Below, piece by piece: positions 34,210-45,339 of a stretch of 64,000 nucleotides of DNA. This DNA comes from Mantis religiosa (Eukaryota; Arthropoda; Insecta; Mantodea; Mantidae). Each line of letters opens with the position of its first letter. Position 1 is the stretch's first letter. The notes beneath the pieces were generated by a model. It was not told the DNA's origin. It searched no databases and saw nothing but the letters and a program-made list of their open reading frames with translations. The DNA lies in NCBI GenBank assembly GCA_030765055.1, contig CM060950.1, positions 273,660,468-273,724,467 of the forward strand, written 5' to 3'. Both the position numbers and the translations under genes were made by a program.

Positions 34210-35475
34210 AAGGGGATGTGCTGTTCCGGGTATGGGAATCGCCCGATGGGAAGACGCAGAGGGAGCAGTTGGTACTTCCCCGAAGTAACGTCCCGGAAGT
34301 CTTGGAGGAAGTGCACGCCAATACTTCAGGAGGACACCTGGGAGCAAACCGAACAATCGACAAACTCCGACAGCGTTACTAGTGGCTGAGGCTCCGAGCA
34401 GACGCTGAGAGGTGGTGCCGTTAATGTCACGTGTGTTCGGTGAGTCGAGGCCCCCACACTAGGAACCGGGGTCGTATGCAGCAGTACAACGTTGGAGCGC
34501 CTTTCGAACGCATCGCTGTCGACATAGCTGGACCATTCCCAGTGTCCGACTGAGGCAACAAATACCTGATGGTGGCCTTGGACTACTTCACCAAGTGGCC
34601 GGAGGTGTATCCCATTCTGAACCAGGAGGCGAAAACCATCACAGACTGCCTCGTGGAGCAACTGTTCTGCCATTTTGGGGTGCGTTGGAGCTCCACAGTG
34701 ACCAGGGCAGCAATTTTGAGTCTAACCTCATGAAGGAGGCACTTGAAAGACTTGGGGTGAACAAGACCTGTACAACACTCCTACACCCGCAGTTGGACAG
34801 CATGGTCGAGAGGTACATCAAGACCCTAGAAGAACATCTGAGGAGGGTCGTGGCCAGCCTTCAGCGAGACTGGGACGGCAGCAATTTTGAGTCTAACCTC
34901 ATGAAGGAGGCACTTGAAAGACTTGGGGTGAACAAGACCTGTACAACACTCCTACACCCGCAGTCGGACGGCATGGTCGAGAGGTACATCAAGACCCTAG
35001 AAGAACATCTGAGGAGGGTCGTGGTCAGCCTTCAGCGAGACTGGGATGACGGCAGCCAACTTAATATTTGGTCGAGAGTTATGCCTCCCTTGTGACCTGG
35101 CATTTGGGAGCCCCCCGGAGGCGAAGCAGCCAGCAACCGAGTATGTGGAGAACCTGGTGGACTGTCTCCACGACATGCACGAGATGGCACGTCAGAACAT
35201 CCAGATGGTAAGTGACCGCATGAAGACCCGATACGACAGGCAAGCCAACAGTCAAGGGTTCCAGCAAGGTGACCTGGTCCGGTTGTACCGCCCTACCGGG
35301 ACTAAGGGACACTGCCTGAAGCTCCAGCAGCCATGACAAGGAACGTACCGGGTGGTGAAGAGGATTAACGATGTGGTCTACCGCAGCCAGAAGGTGCTCC
35401 GAGGAAAGATGTTGGTGGTACACCTGGATCGTCTGGCCCGCTACGATGGTGCTGTTTGGGACGACCAGCCTTGAG
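34210..35475 (+). pseudogene. Gypsy-2 integrase with internal duplication
   Basis: It has the HANTSGGHLGANRTID half of the zinc finger, stops at 34379, 34423 and 34550, and the core Asp in VDIAGPFPVSD. The LHSDQGSNFESNLMKEAL block near 34690-34750 holds the second Asp, and MVERYIKTLEEHLRRVV the third. That C-terminal half is present twice. About 55 bp is then lost relative to Gypsy-1 before FGRELCLPCDLAFGS. The C-terminal part ends at KMLVVHLDRLARYDGA. Confidence 0.86.
34706..35047 (+). repeat. 171-bp in-frame tandem duplication in Gypsy-2 integrase
   Basis: Units 34706-34876 and 34877-35047 both start GGCAGCAATTTTGAGTC and differ at only a few sites. 171 bp is 57 codons, so the frame is kept through the repeat. 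Confidence 0.95.
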
Positions 35476-35485
35476 GAGGTAGCAG

Positions 35486-35868
35486 TGTCGTGAGCCCATT
35501 GTTGATTGAGTCAGCGTGGGCGACTAGTTCAAAGCAACGAGCAGTGTAATGTGTAGATAAAAGCTCGTCGAAACAGCAGGGGGGAAGGAGACGTATTTCT
35601 CGAGAGTTTGCCTTTGTTCTTGATTGTTTGAGAAATTTCCAGAATATGATTAATCTATAAAATGGTAGCCCGCCCGCCAAAGTGAGTCAGTCGGTAGTTG
35701 AACTCGCGTGCGTAAACAGCTGTGTGTTTGTGGTCGATGACGCAAGTTGTATTGTGTATGTGATGTAATTCTGGACTGCTGCATACGAAGTGTTTTCTAC
35801 AGAAATAAAGTGCAATTTTTGGTGTTTGTAACCTGAACTTTTAATTTCACGAACCCACAAAAGTCACA
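35486..35868 (+). repeat. Gypsy-2 3' LTR
   Basis: Direct copy of the 5' LTR with scattered differences. A GAGGAGGTAGCAG purine-rich stretch just upstream could be the polypurine tract. Confidence 0.93.
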
Positions 35869-36749
35869 ATACTGAATACCATCATATTAAATTTGCTCTC
35901 ATTGCTCCATAATACTCTTGACCATTCTTGCTCTATCCAGTGACAATGTTCTTTTGCAGAGGCAACTCTCTGTCTGTAGTGAGAATTTATGAAGCGTTTA
36001 CATGCTTTATTCTACATTTTGCACTAGATTCATGGACATCTACACCATAATTCTGCTTCTGATTGGCATGATTTATTTTGTAGACCTTGGTGGATTATAA
36101 TTACCTTCTAATTATACTATTTTTTCAGTTTTTCTAAGCCCACCTTATCCTGATTTGTTATATAAATGACCATGGACCTGGTAAAGTTTATTCCAGACAG
36201 ATACAAGTTGTCTAGATAGATGAAAATTACGAACAACCTCTTATTGTGATATCCCTTCTTTTAAAGCAAGTATTGCAGCCTCCCGGAACTCTACACCGTA
36301 TTCTTTACATTGAGGTGGTAGCATAATATTTAGTGAATAATTCACAGTTCGTCTGAAACACATCCAAAGTAAAATATCAAAGAGAAATGTAAACAAGTTT
36401 TGTCAACAGACTTTTAAGCCAGCTCTGCTATGTTAGTGCCCCATTTAGAAGACACTTACCTGGACTTGTTAACTCTGCTGTGTTGTAGTACATGCTGCCA
36501 GCCATCTGTACCCTTGTACACTATGCTTGGGTCATTTGCATAAGTACTACAAACATTAGAGTGCAATCAGGCTTTGTCAAAACACTTATGAGCGTACTGT
36601 ACATCAGCCACAGCCAACTTGCTTGCCGTGGTGCATGTGCTGGTCCACAAGCACCGTGTTGCCTCAGTTCATGCTTCGCAGTGGTGATGGTCAGTTTGTC
36701 TTCTGTATCAGTGGCAGTCTGTACTTTAGTGCCAGTTTGATATGGCAGG

Positions 36750-38422
36750 GCACTCATTAAAGCGAAGGGCATCCACACTGACACATTATTTCAGTCCCGA
36801 ATGGGAAGCTGAGTGCTTCTTCATGGAATGTAGCGGTGGTGCTATTTGTTTAATTTGCCAAACAAAATTGCAAGTTTCTGAAATGATGTAATCTTCAGCG
36901 ATATTTTAATACATTGCATGCTAATGATTATTTGGCCCTAGAAAAAGAATAACGCTCTACAGAGATACAAAAGCTCAGAGAAAAGATCACATCGCAGGAA
37001 GAAGAATATGAAGAAGTCAATGGTGGAATGGCAGAAACCTCAGTTTATGTGAGTTACGAAATAGCACTAGAAATTGCCAGATCTTCTAGTAGTTTTTCTG
37101 ATGGTCCACTTATTAAACGATGTATGCTTATGGCTGCAAGTAAATTCACTCCTGTCTGTGTTCACCAGTTTAAGAGTGTCAGTCTGTCACCTTATACTAT
37201 TTCACGCAGAATTCATAGAATTGTATGCAATGAACTATGCAGAGTATGGTGATATACCGTATCATATAGCAGTTAGGTGGCTCAGTCAAGGCAAGGTTTT
37301 AAGCAGATTCTTTGAATTATTGGATGAGATACATTTGTTCATGGAAATGTGCGGAAAACCTATTGAAGAGCTTACGAATGTTAAGTGGAAATGTGATCTT
37401 GCATTTATGGCCGATATAAGTGAACATTTGAATACTTTGAATGTTTCACTTCAAGGGAAAAACAAATTAATCACAGATATGTTGTGTAGCATTGAAGCTT
37501 TTAAAAATATGCTCTTATTATGGGAACGTCAACTGTCAAATTCTGGTCCTTGTCATTTTTCCAGGTTGGAAAGTGTGATCTGTAATTGTGATTCCCTAGA
37601 AGTGCTTTCCTGTGTGTTTGATGAAAGATTTCACATCTCACGGGCTTAAAAATGGATTTTGATTTGCTACACCATTTAGCAAGATTATTGATGATACTCC
37701 CAAAGATGTTTAACTGGAGCTTATCACCTTCAAATGTGACATTGAGCTAGCTGACAGTTACAGAAACAGAGGAAGTTTGCTAGGTTTCAACAGATTTCCT
37801 AAATCAAGATTCCCTCGATTACACAGGTGTGCAGCATCTATAATTGCAATGTTTGTTTCGACCTATGTATGTGAATCTTTATTTTCAGCTATGAAACACA
37901 TTAAAAGCTCTCAGAGAGCCAACGTCAGTGACCACAACTTGAACTGTGCATTAATGGTCAAGAGTTGTGTTTCATTGTCTCCAAATGTGGCGAGTATTAT
38001 GAAAACCAAAAGATGTCAAAAGGCAAGAGTGTCTACTGAAAACTGAATGTATGAAATTCTTAATTGAAACGTGTATATTCGTTTAATATGAAGTAATCTG
38101 TCTAATATTATCACCATATAGTAAATATTATTTTCTTATCGTATATCTTTCAATTGTTTCAGGATCAAAATTTTGCTAATTTCCACAAAGTACTGTTTCG
38201 GTCTTATAGTTAAAAATATTGATTTTATATGCCATCATTTGGTTGTATAGGATTGAAGGCTACAATAATTTTACTGGTGTTGGGTTGCTTTATTTATAAT
38301 TTAAAACACGTACCAGAGAGACATTAAACCACGTATTATATAGTTTCTGAATTGTTCCTTCACTACTACCCTGTCCCTAATTATTTAATGGTAATGCAAG
38401 TGCGGATTACGGAACGCCACTG
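36750..38422 (+). mobile_element. hAT-2 DNA transposon, GTF2IRD2-like
   Basis: It encodes a broken transposase of the hAT group related to the C-terminal part of GTF2IRD2. The 3' end GGAACGCCACTG (38411-38422) resembles a hAT terminus. The 5' terminus was not identified. Confidence 0.75.
37074..38046 (+). pseudogene. hAT-2 transposase, broken
   Basis: A BED-like start (PEWEAECFFMECSGGAICLI) is at 36795. The middle has IPYHIAVRWLSQGKVLSRFF, CGKPIEELTNVKWKCDLAFM and EHLNTLNVSLQGKNKLITDM. A stop at 37647 and a frameshift precede the C-terminal CAASIIAMFVSTYVCESLFS and MKHIKSSQRANVSDHNL, the dimerisation region. These blocks are the typical order of this group. Confidence 0.85.
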
Positions 38423-39190
38423 TGCAATGTAGTGATTCGAATATCTTCCTAGCACTCGCCAGCAAACGACCAGGCATGCCAGCACCTTGTGAACTGTATA
38501 AGCACACTGTGCATGCCAGTTACCGGAGCCGACTGTACATTCTGTTACATGAAGTGTGTGTATAACATGGGTTAGTCACAGAACATTTTGTATACAAAAG
38601 AAGTCTACATAGCACTGGGAAGTTATCAAATTCACCTTACCAGTCTTTTAACTGGTTTTTACCTGCAAATACAACTACATGCTCAAGAATACCAAAGACA
38701 CATGAGATTCTCCAGTACCTTTGTCTTTAATCTACCAAAACACAAACTTCGCAGTGGATGAAGTTAGGAAATAAAGTGTTGTAGATTAATTCCAGTTGTT
38801 TTATTTGGAAACAATTAATAGTAAGGGAAGTATATAGAATAAGATGTAATGCTGTTGAAGAAAACGTTTTTACCTTCCAAGTAACTCTTCAAATTGCAAT
38901 GAAATTAAATTTAGGTACCTTTAGCATGCCTTTATTTTGTTCATGGAAAGGGGAGTTCTCCACAATGCTTATGACAAATCAGCATTAACCATGTAAAAGA
39001 TCTGTAACTAGCCACTCTAATATTCAAAGGATTATTGAGTCATATTTTATTAAAACTTAAAACTTCACTCATGTCAACTATTAAAAACAGGAATATTTTC
39101 GGGACCGTTCCAGGTCTATCCACAGCTGATTGACGACTAACTACAATCTTCAGAGTTGGCTGTCATGTGGACCTCTTATAATTTGCTTCC
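38423..39190. other. No gene recognised
   Basis: No domain, tRNA-like or terminal repeat signal was found. Confidence 0.45.
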
Positions 39191-39335
39191 TCTCTCAGAA
39201 TATTTCCTATTTAAGTGCATTAGACTACACTCATCAACATGTCAAAATTTAAAATATGTGAAATGTTATATTTTAAATTTTGACATGCCATCAGTGAGTG
39301 GTCTAATGCACCTATGTAAGAAATATTCTGAGAGA
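39191..39335. repeat. 145-bp imperfect palindrome
   Basis: Arms 39191-39257 and 39268-39335 are inverted repeats (TCTCTCAGAATATTTC outer end) with a 10-bp loop and a few mismatches. No family match was recognised. Confidence 0.85.
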
Positions 39336-40116
39336 ATATTTGGTTTGAGCATAGTTGAGTTAGCTTTCTAACCGAAACATTTATTTAAGATTCTATCTCA
39401 CATTATAGGGTTAAATACCAAATAGCTTTAGCATTCTAGCTCCAGAGTTCTTTTGTTTAATGTATTAAGAGAAGACTATTTCTCCTAAAGATTATATCTA
39501 AAGCATTGTGAGTATCAGTAGAGCAGTTCCTAAGGTGAATGTACCACAGAATGCAATAATGATGTAACCAAACAACAAAAATGTGACAAGATCTATAATA
39601 AACCCATTAGCCATCCTCTATGGTACCAGTGTCTCCACACTACTGTTCTGCCATGAGCATAGGGAACAACTGCTCTACTGAACCCAACCCAATTCAAACA
39701 TCATCCAAAATAAAAGGGGCTTAAATATTTGGTCTTACCTCCTCTAGTGTCATCAGAGGTGAATTCAAATTATCATTGAAGCGATTAAATCAACCTAAAG
39801 CATCATTTTCTAGAAAGTATGATGTGCAAAGAGAATGCAACATTAATCTCACTTAATGCTCATCTGTCAAAATTAAACTTGATATTATCAGTTTTCGTTC
39901 CATCATTTTTAACTGTTCCAGGCACAAACAGTGCACTACAATTTAAATGATACCACTAGGCATTCAGTCTTTCACTTAAATATTTCTAGCTAGTTTTAAA
40001 ACATTGAACAGCTAATGATTTTCAATCAAATCATTGTCCTTATTTTGACTAACATATAACTAAGCAAAATCATTGACTTCTGTGGTAAAAAGCAAATAAA
40101 CAAATTAAATACATAT
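39336..40116. other. No gene recognised
   Basis: AT-rich sequence without a supported feature. Confidence 0.45.
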
Positions 40117-40439
40117 TATAGCTCAGTGGGTAAGAGCGACTGGACAGAAACCAGAAGGTCCATGGTTCAAATCATGGCTATGGCATTGAAGTTTTCAGTT
40201 TGACTCTTATCTTTCCCAAACCTTAGCCTATACATGGCTAGTGTGAAGGAATGATTAATTTCCATCAATTATCTTAATAAGACTTTAATGATGAAGCCTG
40301 GGACCCAAGTATTTACAATAGTACTAGTTGGCCACGATATGAATACACTTGAAGGAGCGCACCACTGTTTTGTTTACTACATGAAGCTTAGGGAACCGCG
40401 TAGTGAGGGGTAGCAAGGGGAAAGGCGTTACTGAGAATG

Positions 40440-42009
40440 TACAGTTGCACAATAAAAACAGTACTCACCTGCTGATGTCTTCACATTAGTTCTCGGAAGC
40501 AGCAAGTTTGGGAATGTTTGTTTCAGGTCCTTCATCTGCTATATCCATGTCACTGTTCCCTTCATCAGCTGTATCAGTGTCACTGCGTCCTTTTGCTTCA
40601 ATATTCATATTCTCAAAATAACATTCATTCACAATTGCAATCTTTGTCGTCATCATCGCTGCTGTCTAGACCCACGTGTATAATTATATCTTCAATTGTT
40701 TCCTCCATTAACCCATCTTGGTGCTTAAAATCTTGCTCAATTCTTTTCACTTGTTTGCTATCCAATCAGTTTGTGTAATTTGAGCTGTGCAGCTTGCCAT
40801 AGCTTTCAGATTACTCAAAGTAATTGATGATACTTCTTTGCTACAATCTTTGTTTAGTTCCAGATACCTCTTTAGGGTTAAGGTCACAGTGCTACAGAGG
40901 AATGTGTAAGACTGTAAAATCCATTTTAGGTAATTGATGAAAATTAATCATTTCTTCATACTAGCCATATATAGGCTAAGGTTTTTGATAGATATAGTCA
41001 ACATGAAAATTCAATGCCATGGCCAGGATTTGAACCACGGATCTCCTGGTTTCCGTCCAGTCGCTCTAACGCATTGAGCTACCATGGCCAACATGCCGTC
41101 CTGACATTAAATTATCCATTTGACTCCTATATTTCCCTGGTAGACCACTAGGGGCTCTCGCATCCGAGATACACCGTTTGTGGCGAATTACTATCGTAAG
41201 TACTTGAGTCCCAGGCTTCATCATTTAACTCTTATTATTTTAGGTAATTGATGGAAATTAATCATTTCTTCATACTAGCCGTATATAGGCTAAAGGTTTT
41301 TGATAGAGTCAACATGAAAAATTCAATGCCATGGCCGCGATTTGAACCACAAGTCAAATGGAGCATTTAATGTCAAGATGGCACATTGGCCATGGTAGCT
41401 CAATGGGTTAGAGCAACTGGGCGGAAACCAGGAGATCCATGGTTCAAGTACTCTGCAAGTTTTGCAACAATTTGTGGTTTCTCCATTAGCACAGATCGTT
41501 TGTTTTTGCATTTCTTAAATTGAAATCCTATCTCTCAATATTTTTCTAAATGTTTCTTTGCCACCCTGAAAGCTTATTTATTATTTAGTGAAGTTCAGAA
41601 ATTTCCTCAAGGTAAGAATTTCCTTTTTCTGTTCATAGTACTCCAAAACATTTCTACATACAATGCATTTATCAAACTCATCAAGAGATATGGTTGTGCA
41701 TTATTTTCGATTTTTCCTCGAAGATGTAACCTTAATCCCAGTTGATGAAGCATTTTATGTTCATGATGGTTCTCCCAGACCTTCCCACTATTTTTGCTGC
41801 CCTGACTGCTGCTTTTTCAAGGGTACGAGTAACCTTTCCTTCTGCTTTTCTTGTCTACAGAATTGTATAACCTGATATATGATATGCTTTTCATCAGAAT
41901 GGGATACTTTTCTTGTTTTTAACTTTGTAGGTGCTTCCATAATAAACTTTTCACAAGCACATGCTAGTTTTATCACAATGAGCACTGCAGCTACCACTAT
42001 ACTATTCAA
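40440..42009 (-). pseudogene. Transposase of the TA element, core missing
   Basis: The N-terminal part (42009-41460) reads SHSDEKHIIYQVIQFCRQEK, then after a frame change ISLDEFDKCIVCRNVLEYYE, GFQFKKCKNKRSV and IVAKLAEYL, an insect transposase order with a helix-turn-helix then DDE lead-in. The C-terminal part (about 40890-40440) has HCDLNPKE, the position of the last DDE residue, and an acidic tail with DTDTADEGNSDMDIADEGPE. The sequence between is SINE. Both parts have stops. Confidence 0.75.
40900..41450. mobile_element. Cluster of SINE-5 copies in opposite orientations
   Basis: A minus-sense copy (about 41240-40900, head at 41090-41020), a second minus-sense head (about 41352-41245) and a plus-sense head (41387-41450) are packed together. 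Each has the GGTAGCTCAATGxGTTAGAG type head. They lie inside the transposon. Confidence 0.82.
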
Positions 42010-42405
42010 ATTTTAACTGCACAAGAAAAGGTTCGAAGAAGCACCGTGTTGAACTACACTACATCTGCACATCATATTGGAAGTATCTCCGTATTGTTGA
42101 TGTTTGCGTTATGTGCACTGTACATGCAGTACTCCGCCCACTTGTGACGTAACTGTTTAGTAACGCTTCTTGCCGAGTGCATTCATATCGTGGTCAACTA
42201 GTAAGTTGCCACAAATGGTGAAATCGAATACGAGATCCCCTAGTGGTTTACTGGGAAAATATGCAAGTCAATTGGAGAATTAAATTTCATGACGGCATGT
42301 TGGCCATGGTAGCTCAATGGGTAAGAGCGACTGGACGGCAACCAGGAGGTTCATGGTTCAAATCCTTGCCATGGCATTGAATTTTTCAATTTGACTGTCT
42401 AAACA

Positions 42406-43080
42406 TATATTACCAAATGAATATGATTATGTAAATGTACAGAAAAGTGGCATAAGAATTTGTGTTGTTCCATTAACAGTTTTGATTAGTATATTAAGAT
42501 ATTTTTTTAGTTATTAGGATTATCTGCTATTTATAACGCTTAAGGTCCCCAAGCTCATTTGTATTTTTCATTTTGTTCATATCTTCATTCATCATCCGTT
42601 ATATTTCCTTTTCAAGATACTAAGTCATATATTTGCAGTTTGAATGTGTTTAAATCAATTGTTATTGTGGGGATTTTGTGTATCCATAAAGGTAAAACAA
42701 AGTATTTAGGATATAAAATTAGATTCTCATTTTGACTAATGCATATTTTTCACTTTCTGTTCAAAAAATACACATGTTTTATATTAAACTCTCGTCATAT
42801 TGAAGTGGAAAAAAGTAAGAAATGGCATTTTTGCTTGTTAAAGGATTTTCCAATCTTCCATCTTTTAAAAAAAGAAAAAAAGACGTTGCTTTTTGTTTTT
42901 GTCTTCCTTTCTTTCTTTTCTTCTATACAATTTAACCAAAGCACTTCCAATATAAGTGTATAAATTAAATTATTGTTTCCACATTCAAACTTCTAAACTA
43001 AAAGGTAATTTGAAAAGTTCCAAGAATGAGGAACACAGTGATACCATAGAGTTTTTAAAATTGTTCTCATTTTTCAACAG
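42406..43080. other. No gene recognised
   Basis: AT-rich. Short open stretches show no domain. Confidence 0.45.
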
Positions 43081-43640
43081 CCATTTTCACACCAATACAC
43101 TGGGTCCAACGCTACTCTGGCCTTTATTTCATCATTGAAGTCTCATTACTCCAGATCTGCAAAGTATGCTTCAACTGATGATTTAAGTTCTTTGGACAGT
43201 AACATTTTTCCACCAATAAACTTTCTCAATTTCAGAAACAAATGGTAGTCAGGGGAATAAGATGACAGCAAATCAAATCCCCTATTTTTAATTTTACTAT
43301 TGTAATGACACATACATAAGGGTAAGAATTGTCTTGCCATACCCAGTCTTTTCTTACATATATTGGTCTTCAGTTAATCAAGAAGGTTGGTACCACAGAA
43401 TACCACTCTGTAATCTTACCAGCCAATTCCACATGCCTTGCCATCTTTAATGGTTACTTCCATTACTTAGACTGCAGGTTTGTTTCCAGTGTAATTGTGC
43501 ATCAATATTTTATCAGCTGTTACAAATTGACACACAAAGTCAGTGGGTTCTCTGTGAAAATGAATCAAACCTGTCTCAGAGATTTGCACTCCGATTTACT
43601 TTCATTGATCAGATGGATATAACCCAAAACAACAGAAGCA
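43080..43640 (-). pseudogene. mariner transposase fragment
   Basis: The C terminus reads GFDLLSSYSPDYHLFLKLRK, FIGGKMLLSKELKSSVEAYF and ADLE, the YSPDxxxxDYHLFxxLKKxLGGK end of mariner. Part of the DLAPSD segment with the third catalytic Asp is missing. Upstream codons give ETNLQSK and KITEWYSVV remnants out of frame. Terminal repeats were not found. Confidence 0.85.
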
Positions 43641-44322
43641 TGCTGTTATCAACACTTTAACTTACAGGCTGGTCAATGTTCCCTTAAACAAGATAGTATA
43701 TATCAAAGACTACAATCATATAATTCACATTGCAGAGCACAATGGATCCAGTGCTGAATTGGTCAAAAAGAAAATTGATAGATTCAAAAGACAACGGAGA
43801 TGCAGACAAATAACTAATTTTTCCCTGATAAGTAATAGAACTTCATACAAACAATTTACATACCATCCCTGAGCTACATACCTTTCCCAAAAAGTCTTCA
43901 AAGAATACAACATTGCTTTAACCTCACAGAACAAATTCAGTGTACAACACCCTTTGAAATCACATAATATAAAAGAGAAACCTACAGACAAAAAATCAGG
44001 ATGTACCGAATAAACTGCAAAGACTGTAACAACTTTTACATTGGCAAACCTAAAAGGAATTTGAACTTTAGGCTTAAAGAACATTTCAGGAACATCAAGA
44101 ACAAAGAAAAGGACAAATTGGCGGTAGCGTACCACTTTTGGAATGATAATCACAATATAGAACAAGAAATCCACATATTAAAAAGTGTTCAGGGTCCAAC
44201 TTCATTAACCTCGTGGGAAAGGATATTCATTAAGAAATACGAAGGAAAACTGCCCAATTTCAACACCACCTTTAAAGAGAACCCAAACTTTTAAGTTCAT
44301 CAGTATACCAACAGAGATGCAT
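43641..44322 (+). mobile_element. PLE-C, Penelope fragment with GIY-YIG nuclease
   Basis: It encodes the region after RT (HAVINTLTYRLVNVPLNK), a stop near 43872, then RINCKDCNNFYIGKPKRNLN, LKEHFRNIKNKEKDKLAVAY and TSWERIFIKKYEGKLPNF. The GIY motif is altered to GCTE, so the nuclease is impaired. Its tail continues beyond the LINE-C insertion at 47838. Confidence 0.86.
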
Positions 44323-44347
44323 CTATTGCCTCCAAGTGTTGTTGTTT

Positions 44348-45136
44348 TCAAATGCTAGGCTTTGGCAATGAAGCCATTAGCTCTCTTGCTCTCCTATATT
44401 TCTGTGTAGTGGGTCCGGCAGGTAGGGCTTCACAGGTTAAAAGATGTTCTTCAGTCATTTCCTCTTCTTTGTTGCACAGAGGACAATTTGGACTTGTATA
44501 AATTCCTATTCTGTGTAAGTGTTTGGCCAAATCATGTTCCGTAAGTAATCTAAAATTTGCTACTGCAGCTTTACATGGGATATCTGGATTAATTTCTGGA
44601 TTTTTAATTAAAATGTTCCATTTTTTATCTTTGGCTTTGTTAGATATTGATTGGTTTTGTTTGTTTTTATATTTGCTTTTGATTAATCTTTTTATGGATG
44701 TAAATGGTAAGTTACTTTTGTTCTGAATTAAATTTGCACCGTTTTTGGCAAGAAAATCAGCTGATTCATTTCCAGCAATTCCACAATGTGCAGGTATCCA
44801 CTGTAATATAATTCTTTTCTGTAGTTTTTGAAGTTGTTGGATCATTTTGTGACATTCTTTAATTTGGATTGACCTCATTTTATATGAACTTATTGCACAT
44901 AATGCTGCTTTAGAATCAGAAAGTATGACAGCATTTTTTAATTTATCTATTCTGTATAGAAGGTGTTGGAGTGAAATATGAATAGCCATTACTTCTGCAT
45001 CAAAATTTGTGTGGTATCCTGCTGGTTGATAGAATGAGAATAGTGCACACTTAATTCTTGCTCCTGAGTTGTTGTCCAAGTTAGATCCATCTGTGTAGAT
45101 ATGTAACCATTCTTCAGGTGGGTATCTATTGTTCAC
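44348..45136 (-). pseudogene. LINE-C RNase H and zinc knuckle
   Basis: RNase H residues are visible: Asp in YTDGSN, Glu in FDAEVMAIHISL, Asp in VILSDSKAALCAI and Asp in GNESADFLAKNG. The end has CPLCNKEEEMTEEHLLTCEA. It is open for 262 codons, separated by a short frame change from the RT. This is the best preserved LINE protein piece in the window. Confidence 0.92.
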
Positions 45137-45339
45137 AGTTTCTAATGCTAGTTAGTGCTTTTAGTACAGGTTTGGAAGTTTCAGATTTTGTAACTATTTG
45201 TTCTAAATCTAATTGAATAGTAATTGGTTCAAAAGTCAGTGGGTTTTCTTTGATTAGAATATTTTCTTTAGAATTAGGAAGATTCAGATCTGTTTTTAAT
45301 TCCATAACTTTGTGTAGGAAACTTATTTGTGTTTTCATC

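Larger units (their letters stand above)
30302..35868 (+). mobile_element. Gypsy-2, complete but defective Ty3/Gypsy element
   Basis: LTRs of 386 and 383 bp enclose gag, protease, RT, RNase H and integrase in order. The proteins are close relatives of Gypsy-1, but the LTRs share only the last 35 bp or so. Flanks ATTC and ATAC could be a 4-bp target duplication with one change. Stops occur in gag, RT, RNase H and integrase, and there is a tandem duplication in integrase. It interrupts the Tc1 element. Confidence 0.95.
29548..36599 (-). mobile_element. Tc1-type transposon split by Gypsy-2
   Basis: Terminal repeats CAGTAGTGCTCATAAGTGTT (29548) and, inverted, AACACTTATGAGCGTACTG (36581-36599) are flanked by TA on both sides. 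Removing Gypsy-2 (30302-35868) leaves about 1.5 kb, normal for Tc1. The TIR continues TTGACAAA on both sides. The insertion lies just downstream of the d4 exon. Confidence 0.92.
40324..42201 (-). mobile_element. TA-inserting DNA transposon with SINE-filled core
   Basis: Terminal repeats CTAGTTGGCCACGATATG (40324) and the inverted CATATCGTGGTCAACTAG (42184-42201) are flanked by TA (40322-40323, 42202-42203). The interior encodes the two ends of a DDE transposase with the middle replaced by SINE-5 pieces. IS630/Tc1/mariner is the best superfamily guess, from the TA target and protein motifs. Confidence 0.82.
40117..42405 (+). mobile_element. SINE-5 dimer, tRNA-like, split by a DNA transposon
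   Basis: Two tRNA-like heads (TATAGCTCAGTGGGTAAG at 40117 and GGTAGCTCAATGGGTAAG at 42308, B boxes TGGTTCAAATC) are spaced by one body. The body is cut at a TA by the transposon at 40324-42201. Removing it leaves sequence collinear with the minus-sense copy at 40900-41240. Intervening body includes CCTAGTGGTTTACTGGGAAA. Confidence 0.82.

Noticed and set aside
36679..36690. CAGTGG as the 5' end of hAT-2
   Set aside because: The 8-bp flank does not match the flank after the 3' end at 38422, and the repeat match beyond six bases is weak.
40117..40190. A tRNA gene-like sequence with A and B boxes
   Set aside because: It is repeated with a shared body at 41.0, 41.4 and 42.3 kb and lacks a good acceptor stem; it is a SINE head.
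43725..44174. A 149-codon minus-strand frame
   Set aside because: It is antisense to the Penelope nuclease of PLE-C, which has clear motifs.
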